NCBI GenBank assembly: GCA_963755055.1 | Contig: CAVWIS010000027.1 | Coordinates: 248,001-312,000 of the forward strand | From: AP-16 sp963755055 | Lineage (GTDB): Bacteria; Pseudomonadota; Alphaproteobacteria; Rhizobiales; Xanthobacteraceae | Direction of reading: 5' to 3' | Length of the DNA: 64,000 bases | Translations under genes and position numbers: made by a program | In this document: positions 53,977 to 63,467 of the stretch, piece by piece | Layout: each line of letters starts with the position of its first letter | Numbering within the stretch: the stretch's first letter is position 1 | The notes under the pieces: model-generated | Seen by the model: the letters and a program-made list of their open reading frames with translations, nothing else | Told to the model about the DNA's origin: nothing | The model's database searches: none

Positions 53977-55308
53977 TCATCCCCAACACCGGACAGGTGA
54001 GCGTCGTCCAGCTTGATCTGGTGTCATCGGTTTTCGGAAAAGATCATGCTCCAATTCCAACGCCTGAGGCGCCGGGTTCCACGATCGGAACCCGGCGCTC
54101 CGGTGTTCTCCGCAGCCAATAGAAACCCTCAGCGTTAGACTCCAAGTCGGTGTGGGAAACCGGGGTTTTGCCGCAGCCACCTCATCCGGCCAGACGACCA
54201 TCGACTTGCCGTCCTGCCATTGGATGGTGATCGCCTTGTGGGCGATCTGGAATCCACGCTGGTCGACCGCGAAACTGCCCAGAACGGTGCTCGCCTTGAG
54301 GTTCAACAGCGCCTCGCGGAGCTTATCCGAATCGAGGCTGCCGGTGCGTCGCACGGCGTCCATGAACAGCCTGCACCCGGCGTAAGATGCGACGGACTGA
54401 ACGACGGGGGCGCGGTTGAACTCCTGTTCGTACGCCGCGACAAACTCCCCGTTTCCCGCGTAGGGAAGCGTCGTCTCCCAGAAGGAACCGCTATAGACGT
54501 ATTCGGCCTCTTTTCCGAGCTGCTTGTAGTAGTCTGGAAGCAGGCCGTATGGCACGCTCATCAACATCTTGACATTGAGATCGACCTCCCGCATCTGCCG
54601 GGTGATCGCGACCAGCTCCTCGAGACGCACCGATGCCGCTATCAGCACATCCGGACTTGCTGCTTTGACTCTGTTCAGAACACCGGAGAAATCCGTGGTG
54701 CCATTGGGGTAGGTCTCCGAAAATACCACTTCCAGACCGTTTTTCCGTGCGAGCTCGGTTGCACCCCTTGCCGCCGCATTGGCGACAAGACCATCGAGCT
54801 TGATCAGGGCCACCTTCTTGAGGCCGTTGCGAGCCGCAAGATCGAGCAGTCCTTCAGGGAGGCTTTCGACCGGCGAAAGCATCATGATCAGATATCGGCG
54901 CCCCTTCTCCCATATCGCCGTGCTCCCGGCTGTCGGCGCTACCATGATCATGCGATGCCTTTCAGCGACATCGGCGACTGCTTCGGTGATCGCCGAGCCG
55001 TACGGCCCGAGGACCGCATCGACCTTGTCCTCTGCGATCAACCTTTCATAGTTCCGAACGGCCGTTTTCTCATCCGACTGGTCGTCGTAGATCAGAAGCT
55101 CGATTGAACGCCCGAGCACTCCGCCCCGGGAATTCTCATGCTTCTGACACAGAAGGTAGCCCTCTCGGCAGTAGCCGCCCTGCACGGCGTACTGTTTTCC
55201 GGTGATCGATAGCGAAGCCCCGATCCGGATCGGTTGCTCGGCCGCGCCGGGCAAGGCGATGCCTGCGGCCCACACGAGTGCGAGAAGCAAGGACAGTGGC
55301 TTTCCCAT
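53977..55308 (-). CDS. ABC transporter substrate-binding protein (branched-chain amino acid type)
   Basis: 443 residues; the ATG follows GGAGGGATAC. Signal peptide to about residue 23, then a Peripla_BP_6 fold: PIRIGASLSITGKQYAVQGG, DDQSDEKTAVRNYERLI, GPYGSAITEAVADVAE and TDFSGVLNRVKAASPDVLI. The family binds leucine-like amino acids or amides. The last 40-45 residues (after RFPTPTWS) run through an intergenic repeat (EHDLFRKPMTPDQAG), so the original stop seems lost. No permease or ATPase is adjacent. Confidence 0.88.
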   Translation of the reverse strand: MGKPLSLLLALVWAAGIALPGAAEQPIRIGASLSITGKQYAVQGGYCREGYLLCQKHENSRGGVLGRSIELLIYDDQSDEKTAVRNYERLIAEDKVDAVLGPYGSAITEAVADVAERHRMIMVAPTAGSTAIWEKGRRYLIMMLSPVESLPEGLLDLAARNGLKKVALIKLDGLVANAAARGATELARKNGLEVVFSETYPNGTTDFSGVLNRVKAASPDVLIAASVRLEELVAITRQMREVDLNVKMLMSVPYGLLPDYYKQLGKEAEYVYSGSFWETTLPYAGNGEFVAAYEQEFNRAPVVQSVASYAGCRLFMDAVRRTGSLDSDKLREALLNLKASTVLGSFAVDQRGFQIAHKAITIQWQDGKSMVVWPDEVAAAKPRFPTPTWSLTLRVSIGCGEHRSAGFRSWNPAPQALELEHDLFRKPMTPDQAGRRSPVRCWG

Positions 55309-55414
55309 GTATCCCTCCTTCAGCTCGACGTTGAACTCTTAGAACGGCTCAAGCTATCCCGTACCTCCGTGCGATGCCACGTGTGCCCGGACCCATCTCC
55401 CGCAAATGCGGCCA

Positions 55415-55823
55415 ACGCGCTTTCGAAGCGCCGGCGCTGCGCCTCCTCGGCGAGGTCGGCGCCGGCCGCGATCCCGCCGGGCACGCCGACGCCCACTAGA
55501 GCGCATCCCGCTGATGTTGAACCGCTTCTCGACAGGTTAGAGCGTGAATGCGCTCTAAATTCATGTGTGGCGCATGTTCCTCATCGGCGAACCGGGTCCA
55601 CTTCGCCGGAACATGCGCTAGCGTGACGCTCTTGCGCTCGCCGAGCAGCTCGGGATGCGCCCGCTCGTCGCCCACTGCCACCCCGGCCTCGGCAGGCTCT
55701 ACCGGCGCACGGGCAAGCGCGATGAAGCGCGCGACCATTTCGCCGCCGCGACGACGATGTACGCGAGATGGACATGCGGTTGTGGCTGGAGCAGGCCGAC
55801 GCGGAGACGCGTCAGCTGCAGTA
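55415..55823 (+). pseudogene. BTAD regulator 3' tail relic
   Basis: Two blocks match the C-terminus of BTAD copies 1 and 3: 55420-55495 (coding RRRCASSARSAPA out of frame, APALRLLGEVGAG in frame) and 55622-55823 (RDALALAEQLGMRPLVAHCHPGLGRLYRRTGKRDEARDHF, ending at TAG). They are separated by a short palindromic insert (55497-55622). Also frame-broken near 55760. Confidence 0.75.
55497..55622. repeat. Short palindromic element inserted in the relic
   Basis: About 125 bp beginning CTAGAGCGCATCCCGCTGATG and ending CACTTCGCCGGAACATGCGCTAG. Ends are AGCGCAT and ATGCGCT inverted, with CTAG on both sides as a possible target duplication. An internal stem AGAGCG/CGCTCT is present. Related pieces occur at 53548-53580 (CCACTTCGCCGGAACATGCTCTAG) and 55823-55850. 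Confidence 0.65.
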
Positions 55824-56365
55824 GAGCATTTCCCGGAAAAGTGGACCTAAAGGGCGTTTACGTCCGTCTTCGCAGGCTATGGGTTTTCCGAAAGGAAATG
55901 CGACAAGTATCGAATTTAGAGCGCTTTCCGGCCACGGCCGATCCGACTTGATGGCCAACCTGATCGGGAAATGCTCTAGTCGCCGCGGAAGTCGCCGAAA
56001 CGCGAAGACATGGTTGCCATCGACCCGGCAGCCGAAATCGCATCGGACCGCCGCCGTATCGAGCGATCCGGGCTCGCCGTCGCTCTCGAGCTTCCGCACC
56101 AAGGGGTCACAATTGCGGAGACGCGGGTCCTGGCAAGCTGCTCGCCGGACGCACCCCGGCCAAGGCGGCCGCGACCCTCGGCATGTGGAGGATGGACGCT
56201 TCGCGCGGCTCCATCGGAGCAGGGCAACGCCATCGCCGATACATGTTGAGAAGTGCGGCCGTCAACACTTCCGATCGTGCACGCGGTGCGCCCACGCTTG
56301 TAAGCGGAATCTGGCAGCTCCTTTCGCACGCGGACAGCGTCTCGAGCTCTTGCAAGAGCCGTTGC
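55824..56365. other. Repeat-bearing region with a possible reverse BTAD fragment
   Basis: It opens with a GCATTTCCCGGAAAAGTGGAC palindrome and holds GGGAAATGCTCTAG near 55970. On the minus strand around 56030-56100 a frame reads KLESDGEPGSLDTAAVRCDF, similar to DGEVVSLNAAVIRCD of the BTAD proteins, so a fourth, inverted fragment may lie here. No intact gene. Confidence 0.4.
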
Positions 56366-56548
56366 TCAATACGCATCGAATTTTTCCTCTGGAAGGTTCT
56401 TTGCCTCGATCATCACCTGCATCACGTTGATTGCAGGCGACGCCGTAGTGCCGTCGGGGTTGTCCGGGGTGCTCGCGGAGATGGCGGTGGTGCCCCAGAT
56501 TGCGACTGTTGCGGTGGCCAGGGCGAGGGCGGATACGATTGTCTTCAC
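56366..56548 (-). CDS. Small secreted protein (60 aa)
   Basis: GTG 56548 is preceded by AGGAGAATAGCC. MKTIVSALALATATVAIWGTTAISA is a signal peptide; the mature part of about 35 residues (STPDNPDGTTASPAINVMQVMIEAKNLPEEKFDAY) is acidic and ends in Tyr. This form is common among short rhizobial exported proteins. Function unknown. Confidence 0.6.
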   Translation of the reverse strand: MKTIVSALALATATVAIWGTTAISASTPDNPDGTTASPAINVMQVMIEAKNLPEEKFDAY

Positions 56549-56614
56549 GGCTATTCTCCTGATGAAACGACCAAGTCGGGGCAGAAGATTCTTCCGGCGG
56601 GACTGATCATCGGA

Positions 56615-57058
56615 TCAGCTCATCAAACCCTGAAGGATCATATGATCGCGATGCCGCGCAAACGACGAGCAGTCTCGGCCGCGGCATGGCGACCCAACCT
56701 CTGCGCGCACATTACCCTCGACGAGATTTTGTGATTGTCGCAGCGACGCGATCCAGCGCCGAAGCATCGCTGCGCGACCCGCAACATGGTTGCGCTTGAG
56801 CGCCGTCAGTCCTACGATCGCAAGGCAGCCGATCGCGTTCAGCGAAAACACGATCGCTACGATGCGATCGTCGGATACCGTCAGCGCGTAGCAGACAGTG
56901 GCGACATTGGCTGCAGCGAACAGCGTCCAAGTCAGAAGAGAGACCGCAGTCGCGCCGTGCGGGTCGCGACAAACCCGCAGCATTTGGGGAAAATAGGCCA
57001 CGACCCGACCGCCATTCAGCAATGCAAACGCGGTCATCGAATAGTCCGCCAGTGTCAT
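56615..57058 (-). CDS. PQ-loop (SemiSWEET-like) membrane protein
   Basis: 147 residues with three membrane helices in the first 90. The PQ motif is in AYFPQMLRVCRDPHGATAVSLLTW (Pro24-Gln25), the hallmark of SemiSWEET/PQ-loop transporters, which work as dimers and move sugars or other small molecules. The C-terminal 55 residues are basic and unrelated to the fold, so the natural end may be earlier. Confidence 0.75.
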   Translation of the reverse strand: MTLADYSMTAFALLNGGRVVAYFPQMLRVCRDPHGATAVSLLTWTLFAAANVATVCYALTVSDDRIVAIVFSLNAIGCLAIVGLTALKRNHVAGRAAMLRRWIASLRQSQNLVEGNVRAEVGSPCRGRDCSSFARHRDHMILQGLMS

Positions 57059-57166
57059 GGCCTCACCCGTTCGATTGTTTTCGCGCGCATGATGGTCCTC
57101 CGATTTTCGCGGGCCGGAATGCCCGGCCAGATCGCTCGCGTGGCGCCGATTGGAGCCTGTCGGTAT

Positions 57167-57277
57167 CGTCGCCCGCGTCAGTCCACCGTCACAGCGGCGT
57201 CATTTTTCGTCCGTGGGCCGTTAAAAGTGTAGAATTCGCTTCCTGGAAGGACCCATGCGAATCCCGCGAACGCACTG
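57167..57277 (+). promoter_or_regulatory. Conserved upstream block of BTAD regulator copy 3
   Basis: Matches 48861-48977 from GCGTCAGTCCACCGTCAC through CATTTTT to AAAAGTGTAGAATTCGC and GCGAACGCACTG. TAGAAT is at 57230-57235. Confidence 0.5.
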
Positions 57278-59410
57278 ATGACTGACGCGCCGTTCCCAGC
57301 ATTTCGTCTTGCTCTGCTGGGACGCTTCGAGCTGACCGGGCCGCAAGGCATTGTCGACCTGCCGAGCAGGAAGCTTGCGGGCCTGTTGGCCTATCTGGCC
57401 TGCACGGCGCCCCGGCCGCAGCCGCGCGAGAAACTGTCGGCCCTGTTGTGGGGCTCCCACTTCGATGCGCAGGCCAAGCAGAACCTGCGCCAGGCCCTCT
57501 ACCGGCTGCGCAAGATGCTCGGCCACGACGCGATCGAGGGCGACGGCGAGGTCGTATCGCTCAATGCAGCGGTCATCTGCTGCGATGTCGGCCGGTTCGA
57601 GGCCCTGGTCCATGAGGGCAGCCGTGATGCGTTGAGTGCGGCAGCGGATCTCTACCGGGGCCAACTGGTCGACGACGTCGCCCTCGGCGAAGAGGGCTGG
57701 AACGAATGGCTGGCCGGCGAGCGCGAGCGGCTATTCGAGCTCGCCCTCGGCGCCATGGTGGAGCTCGGCGAGCAGGAGTTGGCCGCCGGCCGCGCCGAGC
57801 ATGCTCTCAAGGCCGGCCAGCGCGCCATCGCGCTCGACACCATGCGCGAGGACGCCCATCGGCTGATCGTACAGGCGCTGGCCGCCACGGGACGCAAGGC
57901 CGAGGCGCTCAAGCATTACCAGGACCTCGCTCTGCTGCTCGAGCGCGAGCTGAGCACGGAGCCCGATGCGGCAACCAGGGCGCTCGTCGCCGAGCTGCGC
58001 AGCACGCAGCCGCCGATTGGATCTCCCCCTGTCACGAAGGTCGCCGAACCTGCGCCGCCGCGGCCCGACCGGCCGTCGATTGCGGTGGTGCCCTTTGCCA
58101 ATGTGAGCAAGGGCCCCGAGCAGGAGGTGAACGCCGAGAGCCCCGCAGCGCGGGGCGAGGAGGCATCGTCTGCGGTGGCGGCCCGCTCCCGCAGCCCCGA
58201 GCGGCGACAGCTGACGGTCATGGTTTGCACTATGGTCGGCTCGATGTCCCTTTCGGCACGTCTCGACCCCGAGGACATGCATGATCTGATCGCCGCCTTC
58301 CGCAACCTGGTCGCCGATGTGGTGGCGCGATTTGACGGATTTGTCGCCCAGAACCTCGGCGACGGCGTGCTGGTCTATTTCGGCTATCCGGCGGCTCATG
58401 AGCATGACGCCGAGCAGGCCGTGCGCGCCGGCCTCGCCATCCTCGACGCGGTCGGCACGCTGAAGGCTGCTTCCGTTGCCCTTCAGGCGAGCGCCGGCAT
58501 CGCGACGGGGCTGGTTGTCGTCGGCGAGCAGCTGGCGACTGGCGACACCCGGCAGCATGTTGCGATCGGCGAGACGCCGGACCTGGCGGCGCGGCTGCAC
58601 GCCGCGGCAGCGCCCGGCGAGGTCGTCATTGCGGCCGGCACGCGGCGGCTGGTGGGGCGCCTGTTCGACTGCTGCGCGCTCCCTGCCATCGACGTGAAGG
58701 GGCGGCCGCAACCGGTGGAGGCGTGGCAGGTCCGTGGCGAGGCGGCCGGCGTCAGCCGGTTCGAGGCGCGGCGCACGGGCGCCCTGACCCCGCTCGTCGG
58801 CCGCCAGGAGGAGATCGATCGGCTGCTGCGCCGTTGGGATCAGGCCAGGCTCGGCGAGGGTCGGGTGGTGCTGCTCTCCGGCGAGCCCGGCATCGGCAAG
58901 TCGCGCATCGCCGAAAACCTGCTGGCCAGGCTCGAGGGCGAGCCGCATGCCCGCCTTCGCTATTTCTGCTCGCCCCACCATGCGGACAGCCCGCTCTACC
59001 CGTTCATTGCGCAGCTCGAGCATGCCGCGGGCTTCGAGCCGGGCAGCGACGTCGGCGCGAAGCTCGACAAGCTCACGGCCCTGCTCGAGCCGACGGCGAC
59101 AAATCTGCCACGCGACGTGGCGCTCATCGCCGAGCTGCTGGGAGTGGCGACGGACGGGCGCTACCCGGCATTGGCGGTGAGCCCGCAGCAGAAGCGCGAG
59201 ATGACGCTGACCGCGCTTCTCGACCAGCTCGACGGCGTGGCGGCGCAGCGCCCCGTCCTGATCGTGCTCGAGGATGCCCACTGGATCGATCCGACTTCTC
59301 TGGATCTGCTCGACGAATGGTTGCCCGCGCCGCGGACCTGCCGGTGCTGCTGGTCATCACATCCCGGCCGGAGCTCCAGCCGACCTGGGTCGGCCAGCCG
59401 CATGTGGTGA
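57278..59410 (+). CDS. N-terminal segment of BTAD regulator copy 3
   Basis: 710 codons as written. HTH/BTAD (MTDAPFPAFRLALLGRFEL to about 245), a linker with VVPFANVSKGPEQEVN, the cyclase-like domain with CTMVGSM (metal Asp replaced by Thr) and NLGDGVLVYFGYP, then the ATPase with Walker A SGEPGIGKSR and Walker B LIVLEDAHW. The last 25 residues after LDLLDEW are out of frame. Alone it would make a protein lacking the end of the ATPase and all TPRs. Confidence 0.7.
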   Translation: MTDAPFPAFRLALLGRFELTGPQGIVDLPSRKLAGLLAYLACTAPRPQPREKLSALLWGSHFDAQAKQNLRQALYRLRKMLGHDAIEGDGEVVSLNAAVICCDVGRFEALVHEGSRDALSAAADLYRGQLVDDVALGEEGWNEWLAGERERLFELALGAMVELGEQELAAGRAEHALKAGQRAIALDTMREDAHRLIVQALAATGRKAEALKHYQDLALLLERELSTEPDAATRALVAELRSTQPPIGSPPVTKVAEPAPPRPDRPSIAVVPFANVSKGPEQEVNAESPAARGEEASSAVAARSRSPERRQLTVMVCTMVGSMSLSARLDPEDMHDLIAAFRNLVADVVARFDGFVAQNLGDGVLVYFGYPAAHEHDAEQAVRAGLAILDAVGTLKAASVALQASAGIATGLVVVGEQLATGDTRQHVAIGETPDLAARLHAAAAPGEVVIAAGTRRLVGRLFDCCALPAIDVKGRPQPVEAWQVRGEAAGVSRFEARRTGALTPLVGRQEEIDRLLRRWDQARLGEGRVVLLSGEPGIGKSRIAENLLARLEGEPHARLRYFCSPHHADSPLYPFIAQLEHAAGFEPGSDVGAKLDKLTALLEPTATNLPRDVALIAELLGVATDGRYPALAVSPQQKREMTLTALLDQLDGVAAQRPVLIVLEDAHWIDPTSLDLLDEWLPAPRTCRCCWSSHPGRSSSRPGSASRMW

Positions 59411-61299
59411 TACTCCCGTTGAGCCGCCTCGGCCGCCGCGACAGCGCCGGCATCATTGCCGGCGTCACCGGGGGCAAGGCACTGCCCGCCGCGGTCGTCG
59501 AGCAGGTCCTCGCGCACACGGATGGCGTGCCGCTGTTCATCGAGGAGCTCACCAGCACGCTCATCGAGAGCGGCCTGTTGCGCGAGACGCCCGACCGCTA
59601 CGTGCTCGACGGACCGCTGCCGCCGCTCGCCATACCGACGACGCTGCAGGCCTCGCTGATGGCCCGCCTCGACCGGCTAGGCCCGGTCAAGGATGTGGCG
59701 CAGATCGGCGCCGCGATCGGACGGGAGTTCTCCCACGAGCTGATTGCCGCGGTGTCGGCCTTGGCCCCCACGGACCTCGATGCGGCGCTCGAGCGGCTGA
59801 CCTCGTCCGGGCTCATCTCCCGGCGCGGAACGCCGCCGATCGCGACCTACGCGTTCAAGCACGCGCTGGTCCAGGACGCCGCCTACGTCACGATGCTCAA
59901 GAGCCGGCGGCGGCAATTGCATGCGAGCATCGCCAAAGTGCTGGTCGAGCGGTTCCCGGCGATGGCCGAAAGCCAACCCGAGATCATCGCCCAGCATTTC
60001 ACCGAGGCCGGCCTTGCCGGGCGAGGCGTTCGCCTACTGGCTCAAGGCGGGTCGGCATGCGCACGCGCGATGGTCCAACCGCGAGGCTGTCGCCTCCTTC
60101 GAGCAGGCGCTGACGGCCATCGGGCATCTGCCCGAGACCCGCGAGAGGCTCGAGCAGGCCATCGATCTTCGCTTCGAGCTGAAAACTGCACTTGCGCCGC
60201 TTGGAGAATTCGAGCGGTTCATCTCCTATCTCGGCGAAGCCGAGGGCCTCGCCAGGACACTCGACGATCAACGGCGACTGGGCGAGCTGTCCGTCCATAT
60301 GTGCCACACCCACTGGATGACCGGGCATGCGGCGAAAGCGATCCCGTTCGGCCGGCGCGCCCATTCTATTGCCGAGTCACTCGAGGACGTTCCGCTCCAG
60401 GTGACGGCAAATCTCTACCTCGGCGCGGCCTGCCTCCTCACGGGGGACTTTCGACATTCCGAGGATCATCTGCTGAAGGTCCTGCAGCTGGTTGAAGGTG
60501 AGCTGAGCCGGGAACGGTTTGGCCTCGCCGAATTTCCTGCCGTCGTCGCCCGCGGCTATCTGAGCATGCTCCTGGCCGCCCGGGGCCGGTTCGAGGAAGG
60601 GCTCGCCTGCTGCCAGGAGGGCACCCGCCTCGCGGAGACGCTGGATCACCCCTACAGCCTGGGCCAGGTGTGCTGGTATCTCGGCTATCTCCAGATCGTC
60701 AGGGGAGAGCTCGGCGATGCCATCCGCGTGCTCGAACGCGGGCTCGCTCTGGCTCGCGAGCGGAACCTCACCTACTGGTCGGTGGTCCACACGGCGGGTC
60801 TGGGTTACGCGTACGCACTCCTGGGGCGGACTGCCGAGGGCATCCCGTTGCTGGAGCACGCGGTGAGCGCCACTGGGACCATGGGATTCGAGGCCGCCCA
60901 GCGGGTCTTCCTGATGTATCTGGCCGAGGTCGTACGTCCTCGCCGATCGGATCGAGGACGCTTTTGTGCTCGCCGCGCGGACCCTGACCCGTGACCGCGA
61001 GCGCGCCCAGCGCCCCTACGAGGCGGGAGCCCTCCGCCTCCTCGGCGACATCGCCGCCCGCCGCGATTCCCGCGAGCAGGCTGATCGCCACTACCGCGAC
61101 GCGCTCGCGCTCGCCGAGGAGCTCGGCATGCGTCCTCTCGTCGCCCACTGCCACCTCGGCCTCGGCAAGCTCCACCGGCACATCGGCAAGCGCGCGCAGG
61201 CGCAGGAGCACGTCGCGACCGCGACGGCGATGTACCGCGACATGGCGATGACGCTACTGGCTGGAGCAGGCCGAGGCGGAGACGCGCCAGCTGCCGTAG
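57278..61299 (+). pseudogene. BTAD / cyclase-like / AAA / TPR regulator, copy 3, frame-broken
   Basis: Same architecture as copy 1 along the whole length, ending YWLEQAEAETRQLP at 61299. Frame changes near 59320, 60025, 60940 and 61252 split it into five segments with no internal nonsense codons. Repaired length would be about 1,340 aa. Copies 1 and 3 are highly similar up to the ATPase and early TPRs and diverge in the C-terminal TPR region (from about 60100), suggesting different sensory partners. Confidence 0.8.
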
Positions 61300-61401
61300 T
61301 CGTCGCGGACCTGGGCGAAGGACGAGGACGTCTCGGCGCTCGGCTCTCCCGTCGCAGGGCTCGCAGACGTAGCCGCTGGAGTGACCCGCTGCGGTCCGGG
61401 T

Positions 61402-63309
61402 CTAGATCTCGAACTCAATTCCGATTTCCATGATTTGCGCGGCCGGAATCTTGAAGTATGCGCCGGGCCGCTGGGCATTGTGATGCATGAATGCAAACAG
61501 TGATTCACGCCAGGGTGCCATGCCGTCCGCCCTGGCCCCCGGGATGATGGTCTCGTGGCCGGTGAAATAGGTCACCCGGCGGAGATCATCCTCGCGGATC
61601 TGGCCGAGCGCTGCCGCGGCGGCCAGCCCAGCGGGGACGTCCGGCTGCTCCATGAAGCCGAAGCGCAGCTCGACGCGCGCGATGTCGTCGGCGACCGCCG
61701 TCACCACGACCCGGTCATCGGCCGGCTGGCGGGGGCGCTCGGTCATCTCGACGGCGACGAGAAACACTTTCTGGTGCAGGACGCGGTTGACCTTGAGATT
61801 GTGGGCGAGCGCCAGCGGCACGCCTTTGGTCATCCGGCCGAGCACCACCCCGGTGCCCGGCAGCCTGAACGGCGGATCGGCCTTCAGGCGGGCGACGAAG
61901 TCGGCGGTGCGCGGCCGAACCTCGAGGCGCACCTTGTCCATGATCTCCTGGCCCTTGCGCCAGGTGAGCATGAGGAACGCGATCACCAGGGCGATGCCCA
62001 GCGGAAACCAGCCGCCGTCCAGGAGCTTGGTCGAGGCCGACGCGACGAAGACCAGATCGAGCGCAAGGAAGCTGCCGTTGACCGCGTAGACCAGGACGGG
62101 GTTGTGCTTCCAATGCAGCGCCACGAAGGTCGCCATCAGCGTGGTGATCGCCATCAGCAGCGACACCGCGATGCCGTAGGCGCCGGCCAGCGCATCCGAC
62201 GAGCCGAAGCCCACCACCGCCGCCAGGGTGGCGACCGCAAGCGCCCAATTCACCAGCGGGATATAGATCTGGCCGATCTCGTGGCCGGCGGTGTGGACGA
62301 TATTCAGTCGCGGCAGGAAGCCGAGCTGGATCGCCTGCTGGGTCAACGAAAAGGCGCCGGTGATGATCGCCTGGGAGGCGATGACGGTGGCGAGCGTCGC
62401 AAGAGCGACCAGACCGTAATGCGACCATTCGGGTGCAAGCCGATAGAATGGATTCTCCACGGCGTCCGGCTCGATCAGCAGCAACGCTCCCTGGCCGAAA
62501 TAGTTGAGCGTGAGGGCCGGCAGGGCGACGCCGAACCAGGCTGCCCGGATCGGGAACCGACCGAAGTGACCCATGTCGGCGTAGAGCGCCTCGCCGCCGG
62601 TGACCGCCAGGAACGCCGCGCCGATGACCGCGAATGCCAGCGGTCCGGCGTTCCACAGGAAGGCGATCGCCGCCATCGGATTGAGCGCGGCGAGCACCGC
62701 GGGAGCGCGCAGGATCCCGACAAGGCCGAGCAGCGCGATGACGACGAACCAGACCAGCATGACCGGGCCGAATATGCCGCCGATCCACGATGTGCCCTTT
62801 TGCTGGATGGCGAACAGGACCACCAGGATCGTCAAAGTCAAAGGCACGACGGCATGGTCGAGGTGCCGAGCATGGACCTTGATGCCTTCGATGGCGCTGA
62901 GAACCGACACTGCGGGCGTGATGGCCCCGTCGCCGTACAGCAGGGTCGCGCCGATCAGGCCGATCAGCACCATCGCGGCCCGCCGCCGGCTCTGCTTCGC
63001 GCGTCGCGGGCTGATCAGCGCCAGGAGGGCGAGAATTCCACCCTCGCCATGATTGTCCGCCCGCATGATGAGAATCACGTATTTGACGGAAATGACCAGG
63101 ACCAGCGACCAGAAGACCAGCGAGAGGATGCCCAGCACCGCCGCCGGCGTTATGGCGCCGCCGGCGCTCGCTGCCCTGGCGGCTTCCTTGAATGCGTAGA
63201 GCGGGCTGGTGCCGATATCGCCGAAGACCACGCCCATGCAGGCGACCGACGCCGACAGCGAAAGCCGCCCGATCCCGTCTGTGGTGTGATCAAGTGGTAC
63301 CGAAGCCAC
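61402..63309 (-). CDS. kup: Kup family low-affinity potassium transporter
   Basis: 635 residues with 12 membrane helices. Kup signatures: ACMGVVFGDIGTSPLYAFKEA, RADNHGEGGILALLAL, GATLLYGDGAITPAVSVLSAIEG, TGGEALYADMGHFG and NYFGQGALLL. The C-terminal cytoplasmic domain follows (VNRVLHQKVFLVAVEM, VTYFTGHET). It takes up K+ with H+ across the inner membrane. Full length for the family. ATG 63309 is tentative; nearby in-frame starts exist. Many rhizobia have several kup paralogues, so no number is given. Confidence 0.95.
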   Translation of the reverse strand: MASVPLDHTTDGIGRLSLSASVACMGVVFGDIGTSPLYAFKEAARAASAGGAITPAAVLGILSLVFWSLVLVISVKYVILIMRADNHGEGGILALLALISPRRAKQSRRRAAMVLIGLIGATLLYGDGAITPAVSVLSAIEGIKVHARHLDHAVVPLTLTILVVLFAIQQKGTSWIGGIFGPVMLVWFVVIALLGLVGILRAPAVLAALNPMAAIAFLWNAGPLAFAVIGAAFLAVTGGEALYADMGHFGRFPIRAAWFGVALPALTLNYFGQGALLLIEPDAVENPFYRLAPEWSHYGLVALATLATVIASQAIITGAFSLTQQAIQLGFLPRLNIVHTAGHEIGQIYIPLVNWALAVATLAAVVGFGSSDALAGAYGIAVSLLMAITTLMATFVALHWKHNPVLVYAVNGSFLALDLVFVASASTKLLDGGWFPLGIALVIAFLMLTWRKGQEIMDKVRLEVRPRTADFVARLKADPPFRLPGTGVVLGRMTKGVPLALAHNLKVNRVLHQKVFLVAVEMTERPRQPADDRVVVTAVADDIARVELRFGFMEQPDVPAGLAAAAALGQIREDDLRRVTYFTGHETIIPGARADGMAPWRESLFAFMHHNAQRPGAYFKIPAAQIMEIGIEFEI

Positions 63310-63467
63310 TGTTGCGACGCTCCCCCCGTTCGAATGACCTTTGGCATTCTCCCTGACGGGGAGAGCGGTATCGGCTCGATGCGATTGCGACGCTGCAGCT
63401 ATGATATGTCAGGCGACTCCCGACGTGCGAGGGAATTGGATGCTGCAGTGCCGATCCTGACTGCTCC

